Below, piece after piece: positions 1 to 9,391 of a stretch of DNA of 64,000 nucleotides; position 1 is the first letter of the stretch, and each line of letters starts with the position of its first letter. The notes below the pieces were generated by a model, which was not told the origin of the DNA, made no database searches, and worked only from the letters and a program-made list of their open reading frames with translations. This DNA comes from Variovorax paradoxus (GTDB lineage: Bacteria > Pseudomonadota > Gammaproteobacteria > Burkholderiales > Burkholderiaceae_C), in assembly GCF_030815975.1 (NCBI RefSeq), contig NZ_JAUSXL010000002.1, positions 310,001 to 374,000 of the forward strand, given 5' to 3'. Both the position numbers and the translations under genes were made by a program.

Positions 1-974
1 GTGTGCGCTGCAATTTCCCACTCCACCTCGGTCGCGATGCGCCGGCCGGCCCAGCGCGCCCAGGCATCGGCCTCCCACCAGCTCAGGTGCACCGCGCTGT
101 GGTGGCCGGCGGCGCGCACGGTGGAACCGAAACGGTGCTGCAGCACCGAGCCGCCGGCGCCCTTGCGCGCGACGCCGATCTGCTCGACGTGGCGCGGCCC
201 GCGGCGCCCTTCGATCTGCGAGGCCAGCCAGCGCCAGCCTTGCGGATGCCAGAGCTCCTCGCGGTCGTAGCCGCCTTCGTCGACGAACTCGATGTACTGG
301 CTCCAGGTCACGGGCTGGGCGTCGATCTCGAACTCGGGCACCTCGACGCGGTGCGCGCCCTGCTCCTGCGCGAAGGCGAATCCGCAGCCCTCGGGCAGGC
401 CGAGCTCCCATTGCGTCGCCGGCAGCAGCAGCGGCTCGCGCGTGACGGCCATGGGCACCGGCTCGATGCCCAGAGGCAGCCCGAGCGTCTGCGCCATCAC
501 GATGAACTGCTCGCCGCGCAAATCTTCGTGGAACAACGCAAGGCGGTAGAAGTACAGCCCCGGGTCGGTCTCGGCCGTATGCTCGAGCAGTTCGAGCGTG
601 CTCTCCAGTGTTTCGAGCAGGTAGGCCTTGGTCTGGGCCAGGTCCGGCAGGCCGGGCGACCAGCGCTGCGCGGCCGGGGCCTGGGCCGGGTTCCACCAGT
701 CGTCGGCACCGGGATCGATGGCCGCGAGGCGGGTCGGCCGCACCGGGCACTCGGCACCGAAGGCCCGCTGGGTGTTGCGCCCGATCCACCATTCGGCAAA
801 CCAGCCGATGTGCCCGGCGAGCCAGAGCGGTGGCACCACACCCTCATCGCTTGTGCGCTCCACGGCGAGCGCGGGCGAGCCCAGCGCCTCCTCGTAGAGC
901 GACAACAGGTGCAGCGTGTGGTTGCGTGCGTCGATCAGGGCGAGCGAGAGCAGTTCGCGGCCGGCGCGCCGCAT
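1..974 (-). CDS. EgtB/SenA-like sulfoxide- or selenoxide-forming non-haem iron enzyme, partial (3' end off window)
   Basis: Translated by hand from the reverse strand; the frame is open to base 1, so the C-terminus is missing. The N-terminal part is a DinB-like helical domain and the later part the start of an FGE/SUMF1-type domain (WSQYIEFVDEGGYD, then HLSWWEADAWARWAGRRI). This order is that of ergothioneine synthase EgtB and of selenoneine synthase SenA; SenA was described from Variovorax, and the general look favours SenA. His55 (WLAGHIGWF) matches the first EgtB iron ligand and His149 the second. The residue four after His149, where EgtB has its third histidine (HxxxHxE), is Arg153 in HEDLRGE. 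Start: ATG at 974 precedes the first family-like sequence; an in-frame ATG at 1076 would add an Arg/Pro-rich stretch that looks non-coding. If SenA, senB/senC would be expected just outside the left edge. Confidence 0.72.
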   Translation of the reverse strand, partial: MRRAGRELLSLALIDARNHTLHLLSLYEEALGSPALAVERTSDEGVVPPLWLAGHIGWFAEWWIGRNTQRAFGAECPVRPTRLAAIDPGADDWWNPAQAPAAQRWSPGLPDLAQTKAYLLETLESTLELLEHTAETDPGLYFYRLALFHEDLRGEQFIVMAQTLGLPLGIEPVPMAVTREPLLLPATQWELGLPEGCGFAFAQEQGAHRVEVPEFEIDAQPVTWSQYIEFVDEGGYDREELWHPQGWRWLASQIEGRRGPRHVEQIGVARKGAGGSVLQHRFGSTVRAAGHHSAVHLSWWEADAWARWAGRRIATEVEWEIAAH

Positions 975-1235
975 GTCGGGCGATTCGATGGAGTGCGGCA
1001 AGCCCCGTGGGCAGCGGGGGCGGCGACGACGAGGGCATGTTTCATTATCGCGAGCCGGCGCACCAGCGCGGCGCATGGCGGCGGGCCTACGGGAATACAC
1101 CGCCCGTGCCCGTCCGAAAACGGCTTTGCGCGCCGATAAAATCGCGCGTCCGCCGAAAGCCCCCGGACCGCCGCTCGCCGGCGGACCCCGGCCCGCTTCT
1201 GCATCCAAGCATCCATTTCCTCTCTGGAGAAGAGC

Positions 1236-1832
1236 ATGAATTTCCTGCTCAGATTTTCGCGCGCGGTCGATTGGCTCAATGGCCAGCTCGGCAAGTACGT
1301 GATCTGGCTCATCCTTGCGTCCACCGTGATCAGCGGCGTCAATGCCGTGGTCCGGAAGGTGTTCAACGTCAGCTCCAACGCCTATCTCGAAGTGCAGTGG
1401 TATCTGTTCGCCGCGTCCTTCCTGATTGCCGCGGGCTATACCCTCTTGAACCAGGAGCACGTGAAGATCGACGTGATCCTCAGCCGCTTGTCCAAGCGCG
1501 GCCAGATCTGGGTCGACATCATCGGCTTCAGCTTCTTCCTCACACCGGTCTGCCTGGCCATCCTCTGGTATGGCATTCCGTTCTTCCTGCAGGGCTACCG
1601 CTCGGGCGAAATGTCGAACAACGCCGGCGGGCTGATCCGCTGGCCGATCTACGCCATGATCCCGCTGGGCTTCACGCTGCTGATGCTCCAGGGCTGGTCC
1701 GAGCTCATCAAGCGCATCGCCTTCCTGCAGGGCCGCATCGACGATCCCACGCAAAAGCGTGAAGAAAAGACCGCCGAAGAAGAACTGGCCGAGTCGATCC
1801 GCCGGCTCGCCGAATCCAACGTCAAAGGCTGA
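1236..1832 (+). CDS. dctQ: TRAP transporter small permease (DctQ family)
   Basis: The product is the small membrane subunit of a sodium-driven TRAP importer for carboxylate-type substrates. It has 198 residues with four hydrophobic segments (about 19-37, 55-73, 93-115 and 135-155), the usual DctQ layout. The motif EVQWYLFAASFLIAAGYTL with HVKIDV a little later is characteristic of the family. The last 40 residues form an unusually long, charged helical tail rich in Glu and Lys. A GGAGA-like ribosome site lies just upstream of the ATG. dctM follows after 12 bases, so the two are co-transcribed. The matching receptor gene lies convergently downstream of dctM. Confidence 0.93.
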   Translation: MNFLLRFSRAVDWLNGQLGKYVIWLILASTVISGVNAVVRKVFNVSSNAYLEVQWYLFAASFLIAAGYTLLNQEHVKIDVILSRLSKRGQIWVDIIGFSFFLTPVCLAILWYGIPFFLQGYRSGEMSNNAGGLIRWPIYAMIPLGFTLLMLQGWSELIKRIAFLQGRIDDPTQKREEKTAEEELAESIRRLAESNVKG

Positions 1833-1844
1833 GCGGTAGCACCC

Positions 1845-3638
1845 ATGGAATTCATCGCACAAAACTTCGCCCCGATCATGTTCGCGGGGCTGATCGTCTT
1901 CCTGCTGTTCGGCTTCCCGGTGGCGTTCAGCCTCGGCGCCTGCGGCCTGTTCTTCGGCTTCGTCGGCGTGGAGCTCGGCCTGCTGCCCGAAGCGCTGCTG
2001 CAGGCGCTGCCGCTGCGGGTGTTCGGCATCATGCAGAACGACACGCTGCTGGCCATTCCGTTCTTCACGCTCATGGGGCTGATCCTCGAGCGAAGCGGCA
2101 TGGCCGAAGACCTGCTCGACTCGATCGGCCAGCTCTTCGGCCCGGTGCGCGGCGGCCTGGCGCTGGCCGTGATCTTCGTGGGTGCGCTGCTCGCGGCCAC
2201 CACCGGCGTGGTCGCAGCCTCGGTCATCTCGATGGGCCTGATCTCGCTGCCGATCATGCTGCGCTACGGCTATGACCGGCGGCTTGCCTCGGGGGTGATT
2301 GCGGCCTCGGGCACGCTGGCGCAGATCATTCCGCCCTCGCTGGTGCTGATCATCATGGCCGACCAGCTCGGCCGCAGCGTGGGCGACATGTACAAGGGCG
2401 CGTTCGTGCCGGGCTTCATGCTGACCGCCATGTATGCGGGCTACGTGATCCTGCTGGCCATCTTCAAGCCCAAGTGGGTTCCGGCCCTGCCGCTCGAAGC
2501 ACGCACCTTCCGCGAGCCGAGCGGCAGCAGCGGCCTGCCCTCGCTGCTCGTGCTGACCATCATTGCCACCGCAGCGGCCATGTTCTTTGCCGAGCACATT
2601 GCCGACGTCCACACCTGGTGGACCGGCGAGCCCGTGGCCAGCGTGGCCACCGACGAAACCATCGTGGTGTCGATGTGCGTGGGCGTGATGCTGGCCTTCC
2701 TGATCGCGGTGGCCAACCGCCTGCTGCGGCTGCGCCTCTTGTCGCGCATTGCCGAGCGCGTGACCTTCGTGCTGATCCCGCCGCTGCTGCTGATCTTCCT
2801 GGTGCTGGGCACGATTTTCCTCGGCGTGGCCACCCCCACCGAAGGCGGCGCCATGGGTGCGCTCGGGGCCTTCATCATGGCCATGGTGCGCGGCCGGCTC
2901 AGCATGAGGCTGCTCAAGCAGGCGCTCAACACCACCACCAAGCTGTCGTGCTTCGTGGTGTTCATCCTGATCGGCTCGACCATCTTCAGCCTGGTGTTCC
3001 AGGGCGTGGACGGACCGCGCTGGGTCGAGCACCTGCTGACCGGCATGCCCGGTGGCCAACTCGGCTTCCTGATCCTGGTGAACGTGCTGATCTTCTTCCT
3101 GGCGTTCTTCCTCGACTTCTTCGAGCTCTCGTTCATCGTCGTGCCGCTCCTGGCACCCGTGGCGCACAAGCTCGGCATCGACCTGATCTGGTTCGGCGTG
3201 CTGCTGGCGGTGAACATGCAGACCTCGTTCATGCATCCGCCCTTCGGCTTTGCGCTGTTCTACCTGCGCAGCGTGGCGCCGACCAAGGCCTACAACGACA
3301 AGGTCACGAACGAGCGCATCGAGCCGGTCACCACCATGCAGATCTACTGGGGGGCCGTGCCCTTCGTGCTGATCCAGATCATCATGGTCGGCCTGATCAT
3401 CGCGTTCCCGGCCATCGTCTCGAGCGGACTCGACAAGGAGGTGGCGGTCGACCTCGACAAGATCGGAGCCGAGATGCAGGCCAACATGCCGAAGGACGAT
3501 TCCCAGCCCGCTCCCGAGCCGCAGCCGGGCGCCTCGGCACCGGCCGGCGGCGAAGCGCCTGCTGCGCCTTCGGGCGCGGAAGAAGACCCGATGAAGGCCA
3601 TGCAGGAACAGCTGGACCGGGACGCCGGCAAGAAGTAG
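1845..3638 (+). CDS. dctM: TRAP transporter large permease (DctM family)
   Basis: This is the large, transporting subunit of the TRAP system. At 597 residues it is longer than the usual 425-430. Family motifs are clear: LLAIPFFTLMGLILERSGMA near residue 65, ASGTLAQIIPPSLVLIIMAD near 150, GVATPTEGGAMGALGAF near 325 and the final MQTSFMHPPFGFALFYLR near 460. The extra length comes from a region around 220-290 with two additional hydrophobic segments, seen in the larger DctM proteins paired with TakP-like receptors, and from a soluble Pro/Ala/Gly/Glu-rich C-terminal tail (about 545-597). Transcription ends in the bidirectional terminator about 65 bases downstream. Confidence 0.94.
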   Translation: MEFIAQNFAPIMFAGLIVFLLFGFPVAFSLGACGLFFGFVGVELGLLPEALLQALPLRVFGIMQNDTLLAIPFFTLMGLILERSGMAEDLLDSIGQLFGPVRGGLALAVIFVGALLAATTGVVAASVISMGLISLPIMLRYGYDRRLASGVIAASGTLAQIIPPSLVLIIMADQLGRSVGDMYKGAFVPGFMLTAMYAGYVILLAIFKPKWVPALPLEARTFREPSGSSGLPSLLVLTIIATAAAMFFAEHIADVHTWWTGEPVASVATDETIVVSMCVGVMLAFLIAVANRLLRLRLLSRIAERVTFVLIPPLLLIFLVLGTIFLGVATPTEGGAMGALGAFIMAMVRGRLSMRLLKQALNTTTKLSCFVVFILIGSTIFSLVFQGVDGPRWVEHLLTGMPGGQLGFLILVNVLIFFLAFFLDFFELSFIVVPLLAPVAHKLGIDLIWFGVLLAVNMQTSFMHPPFGFALFYLRSVAPTKAYNDKVTNERIEPVTTMQIYWGAVPFVLIQIIMVGLIIAFPAIVSSGLDKEVAVDLDKIGAEMQANMPKDDSQPAPEPQPGASAPAGGEAPAAPSGAEEDPMKAMQEQLDRDAGKK

Positions 3639-3702
3639 TTCTCGAAGAAGGCCGCCGGCAGGCCCTTCGGGGCTTGCGGCGGCTGGGACTTCCCCGAGAC
3701 CC

Positions 3703-3732
3703 AAAAAAAAGCCCCGCGGCGCGGGGCTTTTT
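3703..3732. terminator. Bidirectional intrinsic terminator between dctM and dctP
   Basis: Eight A, stem GCCCCGC, loop GGC, stem GCGGGGC, then five T. The A-run on one side and T-run on the other let it work on both strands, ending dctQM from the left and dctP from the right. Confidence 0.9.
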
Positions 3733-3753
3733 GCTGTCCGGAATGAACCCGGA

Positions 3754-4836
3754 TCAGAGCTTGAGCGTGGACATGAACGAGTCGAAGCGCGATTCCGCAA
3801 AACGGAACCAGAGCACCTGGTCGCGCTGGAAGCTGCGGAAGTCGGCGTAGATCTTCTTCCACTCGGGGCTCTTGGCGTCGTTCTCGGCATAGACCTCGAG
3901 CGAAGCCTTGTAGGCGGCGTCCATCATGGCTTGCGAGAACGGCAGCACCTTGGTCTTGGCGGCCACGAGCTGCTTGAGCGCGATGGGGTTCAGCGCGTCG
4001 TACTTGGCGAGCATGTCCGACGACGCCAAGGCCGCGGCGGCTTCCACGATGGCCTTGTTCTCGGCCGAGAGGCCGTCCATGGCCTTCTGGTTGATGAAGA
4101 AGTCCACTTCCGGACCGCCTTCCCACCAGCCGGGGTAGTAGTAGAACGGCGCCACCTTGTTGAAGCCGAGCTTCTGGTCGTCGTACGGTCCCACCCATTC
4201 GGCGGCATCGATGGTGCCCTTTTCGAGCGCCTGGTAGATCTCGCCACCCGGCAGGCTCTGCGGCACGGCGCCCAGCTTCTGCATGACCTCGCCGATCAGG
4301 CCGCCGCCCAGGCGCATCTTCATGCCCTTGAAATCCGCCACCGACTTGATTTCCTTGCGGAACCAGCCGCCCATCTGGCAGCCCGTGTTGCCGCCGGCGA
4401 AGCTCACCATGTTGTACTTGGCGTAGAACTCGTTCATGAGCTTGCGGCCATTGCCGTGCATCATCCACGCCGTCATCTGGCGCGAGTTCAGGCCGAACGG
4501 AATGGCCGAGCCCAGCGCGAACGCGGGGTTCTTGCCGTAGAAGTAGTAGGGCACGGTGTGGCACATCTCGACCGAACCGTTCTGCACGCCGTCCACCACG
4601 CCGAAGGGAGGCATCAGCTCGCCGCCGGCATGCACCGAGATTTCGAACTTGCCGCCCGACATGGCCTTGACCGCCTTGGCGAAGACTTCCGCGCCGCCGT
4701 AGATGGTGTCGAGCGACTTGGGAAAGCTCGATGCCAGGCGCCAGCGGACGGCCGCCTGCGCATGAACTGCGGGCGCAATGCCGGCGGCCAGAACGCCAGC
4801 GATGCCGGCGTTTTTGATGAGGGAACGACGATCCAT
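3754..4836 (-). CDS. dctP: TRAP transporter substrate-binding protein (DctP/TakP-like)
   Basis: This is the periplasmic receptor that should hand its ligand to the neighbouring DctQM permease. It has 360 residues. The N-terminus MDRRSLIKNAGIAGVLAAG, ending in AVHAQA, is a signal peptide of Tat-like appearance (two Arg followed by SLIK). The mature part begins VRWRLASSFPKSLDTIYGGA, and YYYPGWWEGGPEVDF near residue 230 is typical of the TakP-like branch, whose studied members bind 2-oxoacids; the ligand here is not known. The ATG at 4836 is chosen because it opens the signal peptide; the frame is open further upstream without family sequence. The gene is convergent to dctQM rather than in the same operon, so receptor and permease have separate promoters. 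Confidence 0.93.
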   Translation of the reverse strand: MDRRSLIKNAGIAGVLAAGIAPAVHAQAAVRWRLASSFPKSLDTIYGGAEVFAKAVKAMSGGKFEISVHAGGELMPPFGVVDGVQNGSVEMCHTVPYYFYGKNPAFALGSAIPFGLNSRQMTAWMMHGNGRKLMNEFYAKYNMVSFAGGNTGCQMGGWFRKEIKSVADFKGMKMRLGGGLIGEVMQKLGAVPQSLPGGEIYQALEKGTIDAAEWVGPYDDQKLGFNKVAPFYYYPGWWEGGPEVDFFINQKAMDGLSAENKAIVEAAAALASSDMLAKYDALNPIALKQLVAAKTKVLPFSQAMMDAAYKASLEVYAENDAKSPEWKKIYADFRSFQRDQVLWFRFAESRFDSFMSTLKL

Positions 4837-4948
4837 TGAATTCACTCCGAGTGCATTGGAAAAAACGAAACGCGGCTTGTGGCCGCGTCGAGGACTTTTG
4901 TGAGTCCCGGTTATTGTAAAAACGCGCTTACACGCGGCCGGCCGGGGT

Positions 4949-6847
4949 TTACCCTGCGGCGGCGCCGAAGCGCTGCGCGACCGAAGCGGCGATGCCGGCC
5001 GCATCGAGCCCGATCGACGCGAGCAGCTTGCCCGGATCGCCATGCTCGATGAAGCGGTCGGGCAGGCCCAGCTGCAGCACCGGCTTCTGCACATTGGCCG
5101 CCTGCAGCGCCTCGAGCACCGCGCTGCCCGCGCCGCCCATGACGGCGCCTTCTTCGAGCGTGACGATGGCCTCGTGCGTGCCCGCCACCTTCAGCAGCAG
5201 TTCGACGTCGAGCGGCTTGGCCCAGCGCATGTTGACCACCGTGGCGTCGAGCGATTCGGCCGCGGCGAGCGCCGGGTACAGCAGGCTGCCGAACGCGAGG
5301 ATCGCGATGCGTTGGCCCTCGCGCCGCACCTCGCCCTTGCCGAACGGCAGTGCATCGAGCGCGAGGTGCGGCACCACGCCCGCACCGGCGCCGCGCGGAT
5401 AGCGCACGGCCACCGGATGGTTCTGCTCGTAGGCGCTCGACAGCAGCTGGCGGCACTCGCGCTCGTCGGCCGGGCAGGCAATGCTCATGTTGGGAATGCA
5501 GCGCAGGAACGAGATGTCGTAGGCGCCCGCGTGCGTGGCGCCGTCCGCGCCCACGAGGCCGGCGCGGTCGAGCGCGAACACCACCGGCAGGTTCTGGATC
5601 GCGACGTCGTGGATCAGCTGGTCGTAGGCGCGCTGCAGGAAGGTCGAATAGATCGCCACCACAGGTTTCAGGCCCTCGCAGGCGAGGCCGGCCGCGAAGG
5701 TGACGGCATGCTGCTCGGCAATGCCGACGTCGTAGTAGCGGTCCGGAAAACGCTGCTCGAACTCGACCAGCCCCGAGCCTTCGCGCATGGCCGGCGTGAT
5801 GCCCACCAGCCGGCCGTCGTGCGCGGCCATGTCGCAGAGCCACTGGCCGAAGACCTGCGTGAAGGTCTGCTTGGCCACCGCGGTGGGCTTGACCAGCCCC
5901 ACCTGCGGATCGAACTTGCCGGGCCCGTGGTAGGCCACCGGATCGGCTTCGGCCAGCTTGTAGCCCTGTCCCTTCTTGGTGACCACATGCAGGAACTGCG
6001 GGCCGTCGAGGTGCTTGAGGTTCTCGAGCGTGGGCACCAGCGAGTCGAGGTCGTGGCCATCGATGGGGCCGACGTAGTTGAAGCCGAACTGCTCGAACAG
6101 CGTGGCCGGCACCACCATGCCCTTGGCATGCTGCTCGAAGCGCTTGGCCAGCTCGAACAGCGGCGGCGCGGCGCGCAGCACGCTCTTGCCGACGTTCTTG
6201 GCAGCGGCGTAGAAGTTGCCGCTCATGAGCTGCGCGAGGTAGCGGTTGAGCGCGCCCACGGGCGGGCTGATCGACATGTCGTTGTCGTTCAGGATCACCA
6301 GCAGCTTGCAGTCGCACACGCCGGCGTTGTTGAGCGCCTCGAAGGCCATGCCGGCCGTGAGCGCGCCGTCGCCGATGATGGCTACGGCGTGGCGGTCTTC
6401 GCCCTTCTGCTTGGCCGCCATCGCCATGCCGAGCGCGGCCGAGATGCTGGTCGATGAATGCGCCGTGCCGAAGGTGTCGTATTCGCTTTCGCTGCGCTGC
6501 GGAAAGCCCGAGATGCCGCCGATCTGGCGCAGCGTGGGCATGCGCTCGCGCCGGCCGGTCAGGATCTTGTGCGGGTAGGTCTGGTGGCCCACGTCCCACA
6601 CCAGGCGATCGTGCGGCGTGTTGAACACATGGTGCAGCGCAACGGTGAGCTCGACGGTGCCAAGATTGGAGCTCAGGTGGCCGCCGGTGCGTGAGACGTT
6701 GTCGAGCACGCAGGCGCGCACCTCGTCGCACAGCTGCCTGAGCTGGGCGCGGTCGAATTGGCGGATCGGCGATGGATCGTGAAGCGTGGGAAGCAGCGCA
6801 GCCATGGGATCGTGTTGGTTCTTCTTGTCCATCTGTGAACTGTTCAT
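4949..6847 (-). CDS. dxs: 1-deoxy-D-xylulose-5-phosphate synthase
   Basis: This enzyme condenses pyruvate and glyceraldehyde 3-phosphate, using thiamine diphosphate, as the first step of the MEP route to isoprenoids. It has 632 residues, normal for the family. Visible motifs are [19 protein letters not shown] with the substrate His near residue 52, the thiamine-diphosphate motif GDGALTAG followed by NDND near 160-190, GHD near 265, and [15 protein letters not shown] with the catalytic Glu near residue 370. The ATG at 6847 overlaps the ispA stop by four bases, so translation is probably coupled; Met15 is an alternative start nearer the usual length. It is the last gene of xseB-ispA-dxs. Confidence 0.98.
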   Translation of the reverse strand: MNSSQMDKKNQHDPMAALLPTLHDPSPIRQFDRAQLRQLCDEVRACVLDNVSRTGGHLSSNLGTVELTVALHHVFNTPHDRLVWDVGHQTYPHKILTGRRERMPTLRQIGGISGFPQRSESEYDTFGTAHSSTSISAALGMAMAAKQKGEDRHAVAIIGDGALTAGMAFEALNNAGVCDCKLLVILNDNDMSISPPVGALNRYLAQLMSGNFYAAAKNVGKSVLRAAPPLFELAKRFEQHAKGMVVPATLFEQFGFNYVGPIDGHDLDSLVPTLENLKHLDGPQFLHVVTKKGQGYKLAEADPVAYHGPGKFDPQVGLVKPTAVAKQTFTQVFGQWLCDMAAHDGRLVGITPAMREGSGLVEFEQRFPDRYYDVGIAEQHAVTFAAGLACEGLKPVVAIYSTFLQRAYDQLIHDVAIQNLPVVFALDRAGLVGADGATHAGAYDISFLRCIPNMSIACPADERECRQLLSSAYEQNHPVAVRYPRGAGAGVVPHLALDALPFGKGEVRREGQRIAILAFGSLLYPALAAAESLDATVVNMRWAKPLDVELLLKVAGTHEAIVTLEEGAVMGGAGSAVLEALQAANVQKPVLQLGLPDRFIEHGDPGKLLASIGLDAAGIAASVAQRFGAAAG

Positions 6848-7761
6848 CGGTCGCGGTCGACGACCATGTGGGCCAGCGCGCGCAAGGCCGCGGTGTCGGC
6901 CAGGCCGCTGCGCTCCAGCGCCGCAAGCGATTCGGCCAGCAGTTGCCTGGCCTGCGCGCGCGCGCCATCGAGGCCCCAGAGCGAGACGTAAGTGGGCTTG
7001 TCGGCGGCCGCATCCTTGCCGGCCGTCTTGCCGAGGGTCTGCGAATCGGCCGTGACGTCGAGGATGTCGTCGACCACCTGAAACGCCAGGCCAATGGCGC
7101 CGCCGTAGTCGCGCAGAGCGGCCAGCGCCGCGGGCGCCACGGCGCCGGCGCAGGCCGCGCCCATCTCGACGCTGCCCTGCAGCAGCGCGCCGGTCTTCAG
7201 GCGGTGCATTTCACGCAGCTGCGCTTCGTCGAGCGCCAGGCCCACGCTGGCCAGGTCGATGGCCTGCCCGCCCGCCATGCCCTGGCTGCCCGCGGCACGC
7301 GCGAGCAGGCGGCACAGCATGGCCTGGATCGATGCGGGAATCTCGTCGCCGTCGGGCGTGAGCAGCTCGAAGGCCAAGGCCTGCAGGGCGTCGCCGGCCA
7401 GCAGCGCATCGGCTTCGCCGAACTTCACGTGCACCGTGGGCTTGCCACGCCGCAGCACGTCGTTGTCCATGCTCGGCAGGTCGTCGTGCACCAGCGAGTA
7501 GGCGTGGATCAGCTCCGTTGCGCAGGCCGCGCGCAGCGCCGCGGCCGCATTGCCGCCGACCGCTTCGCTCGCGGCCAGCACCAAGAGCGGCCGCAGCCGC
7601 TTGCCACCATCGAGCACGGCATAGCGCATGGCATCACCGAGCAGCACCGGCGCATCGACGCCGACCCATCGCGACAGCGCCGCCTCGACGCGCGCCAGAT
7701 GCGGGTCGCTCCAACTGGCCAGGCGCGCGGCATCCCACGTCACCACGTTAGCCGCGCTCAT
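6844..7761 (-). CDS. ispA: Farnesyl diphosphate synthase (polyprenyl synthase, IspA type)
   Basis: It condenses isopentenyl diphosphate with dimethylallyl and geranyl diphosphate to give farnesyl diphosphate for quinones and undecaprenyl carriers. It has 305 residues. The first Asp-rich motif is [11 protein letters not shown] (near 90) and the second is [11 protein letters not shown] (near 230); GGKRLRPLL near residue 52 binds diphosphate. The ATG at 7761 is part of an ATGA overlap with xseB, and the stop forms another ATGA overlap with dxs, so the three genes are tightly coupled. Reading the frame further upstream only adds sequence that belongs to xseB in another frame. Confidence 0.97.
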   Translation of the reverse strand: MSAANVVTWDAARLASWSDPHLARVEAALSRWVGVDAPVLLGDAMRYAVLDGGKRLRPLLVLAASEAVGGNAAAALRAACATELIHAYSLVHDDLPSMDNDVLRRGKPTVHVKFGEADALLAGDALQALAFELLTPDGDEIPASIQAMLCRLLARAAGSQGMAGGQAIDLASVGLALDEAQLREMHRLKTGALLQGSVEMGAACAGAVAPAALAALRDYGGAIGLAFQVVDDILDVTADSQTLGKTAGKDAAADKPTYVSLWGLDGARAQARQLLAESLAALERSGLADTAALRALAHMVVDRDR

Positions 7762-8024
7762 TCGGCAGTCCAGGGCTTGAGGCTCCCCGCATCGAGCACC
7801 TTGATCTGGTCTTCGACCGCCTGGAGCTTTTCGCGGCAGAAGGCAAGCAGTGCCGCGCCGCGCTGGTAGCTGCCGAGCAACTGGTCGAGCGGCAGCTGGC
7901 CCGACTCGAGTTCTGCAACCAATTGTTCCAACTCCTGGAGCCCGGCTTCGTAGCTGGCCGGCAGCGGCCCGGTGTCGGGCTTGGCGGCCGGGCTGGACGT
8001 GGCGGAAGAAGGGACCTTGGGCAT
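7758..8024 (-). CDS. xseB: Exodeoxyribonuclease VII small subunit
   Basis: This is the small helical subunit that coats the XseA catalytic subunit of exonuclease VII. It has 88 residues. The family core, [19 protein letters not shown] followed by [13 protein letters not shown], is clear at residues 22-55. The ATG at 8024 gives a short Pro/Ser-rich leader before the core; the frame stays open upstream, but there it runs into the divergent promoter region. It heads the isoprenoid operon, a common proteobacterial arrangement. Confidence 0.95.
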   Translation of the reverse strand: MPKVPSSATSSPAAKPDTGPLPASYEAGLQELEQLVAELESGQLPLDQLLGSYQRGAALLAFCREKLQAVEDQIKVLDAGSLKPWTAE

Positions 8025-8119
8025 GCGAGAGAACGAGTGTGAAACCGCGCATTTTAGGACGGGGAAGCAAACGGGCGCCGGCATGCGGCGAGCCGCGGGC
8101 ACGGCACTGCCCCCTTGGG

Positions 8120-8207
8120 TACAATCCTGGCTTCCCATGCCGGCCAACCCGGCACAACTCTTCGGGCCGTCGCCCTCCAGACGGCGCCTTCCGTCTTTTC
8201 TTTTTTT
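8120..8207 (+). promoter_or_regulatory. Promoter and attenuator-like leader of the Rieske oxygenase gene
   Basis: A TACAAT -10-like box lies at 8120-8125. The transcribed leader then holds a hairpin TGCCGG/CCGGCA (8138-8155) and a terminator-like hairpin GACGG (8180-8184) with CCGTC (8191-8195), followed by a T-rich run (8196-8207). A second CCGTC at 8167-8171 can pair with the same GACGG, so the two structures exclude each other, as in transcription attenuators. This is seen in the sequence; the regulatory role is inferred. Confidence 0.5.
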
Positions 8208-8237
8208 CTCCCTGTGGGGAGCTTGGTCAGGTCCTCC

Positions 8238-9380
8238 ATGTCTGATTTAAGTCTTCAACTGCAGCAGGCCACGAGCCAACTTCCAGTTTCCGCGTACTTC
8301 GACGAGTCGCTCTATGCGCGCGAAATGCAAACGCTGTTCGCGCAGGGCCCGCGCTACGTGGGCCACCGGCTGGCCGTGCCCGAGCCCGGCAACTTCCATA
8401 CCCTGCCGCAGGAGCACCAGGGCCGCGCGCTGGTGCACACGCCCAAGGGCGTGGAACTCATCTCCAACGTGTGCCGCCACCGGCAGGCGCTCATTCTCCA
8501 GGGCCGCGGCCAGCTCGACCGCCAGGCCGGAGGCAACATCGTGTGCCCGCTGCACCGCTGGACCTATGCGGCGAGCGACCCGCGCACCACGGGCACGCTG
8601 ATCGGCGCGCCGCACTTCCAGCAGGACCCCTGCCTCAACCTGCACAACTATCCGCTCACCGAGTGGAACGGCCTGCTGTTCGAAGGCGGCCCGGACGGCG
8701 GCGGGCGCGACGTGGCGGCTGACATGGCCGAGCTCGGCCCGCGTGCCGACCTCGACTTCACGGGCTACGCGCTCGACCGCGTCGAACTGCACGAGTGCAA
8801 CTACAACTGGAAGACCTTCATCGAGGTCTACCTCGAGGACTACCACGTCGGCCCGTTCCATCCGGGCCTGGGCAGCTTCGTCACCTGCGACGACCTGCGC
8901 TGGGAGTTCAACCGCAACTTCTCGGTGCAGACCGTGGGCGTGGCCAACCGGCTCGGCCGCGCGGGCAGCCCCATCTACCAGAAATGGCAGGAGCAGCTGC
9001 TCAAGTACCGCGAGGGCAAGCCGCCCAAGTACGGCGCCATCTGGCTCACCTACTATCCGCACGTGATGGTCGAGTGGTATCCGCATGTGCTCACGGTTTC
9101 GACGCTGCATCCGGTGAGCCCCACGAAGACGCTCAACATGGTCGAGTTCTTCTACCCCGAGGAAATCGTGGCCTTCGAGCGCGAATTCGTCGAGGCCCAG
9201 CAGGCCGCCTACATGGAAACCTGCGTGGAAGACGACGAGATCGCCGAGCGCATGGACGCCGGCCGCCGCGCGCTCATGCTGCGCGGCGACGACGAGAGCG
9301 GCCCCTACCAGAGCCCGATGGAAGACGGCATGCAGCAGTTCCACGAGTGGTACCGCAGCGCAATGCAGAACAACGCCTGA
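8238..9380 (+). CDS. Rieske-type aromatic ring-hydroxylating oxygenase, alpha subunit
   Basis: It is the catalytic component of a Rieske non-haem iron oxygenase; the substrate is not evident. It has 380 residues. The Rieske [2Fe-2S] ligands are CRHR near residue 80 and CPLHRW near 106. The mononuclear iron site appears as [15 protein letters not shown] near residue 203 (Asp-Tyr-His plus the next His). No reductase or ferredoxin gene is next to it, so the electron partner must be elsewhere. The ATG at 8238 follows the long structured leader. Similar genes often sit beside xseB-ispA-dxs in this group of bacteria, which argues for a conserved rather than xenobiotic role (inference). Confidence 0.88.
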   Translation: MSDLSLQLQQATSQLPVSAYFDESLYAREMQTLFAQGPRYVGHRLAVPEPGNFHTLPQEHQGRALVHTPKGVELISNVCRHRQALILQGRGQLDRQAGGNIVCPLHRWTYAASDPRTTGTLIGAPHFQQDPCLNLHNYPLTEWNGLLFEGGPDGGGRDVAADMAELGPRADLDFTGYALDRVELHECNYNWKTFIEVYLEDYHVGPFHPGLGSFVTCDDLRWEFNRNFSVQTVGVANRLGRAGSPIYQKWQEQLLKYREGKPPKYGAIWLTYYPHVMVEWYPHVLTVSTLHPVSPTKTLNMVEFFYPEEIVAFEREFVEAQQAAYMETCVEDDEIAERMDAGRRALMLRGDDESGPYQSPMEDGMQQFHEWYRSAMQNNA

Positions 9381-9391
9381 GCCGGACAACA

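Noticed and set aside
3..1139. A long rightward open frame across the left edge
   Set aside because: It is antisense to the EgtB/SenA-like gene, is dominated by Arg/Ala/Gly/Val and His, and has no recognisable domain; the opposite strand gives clear family motifs.
8137..8250. 37-codon leader peptide before the Rieske gene
   Set aside because: No ribosome site, no run of a regulatory amino acid, and it overlaps the true start; the RNA hairpins are the better explanation.
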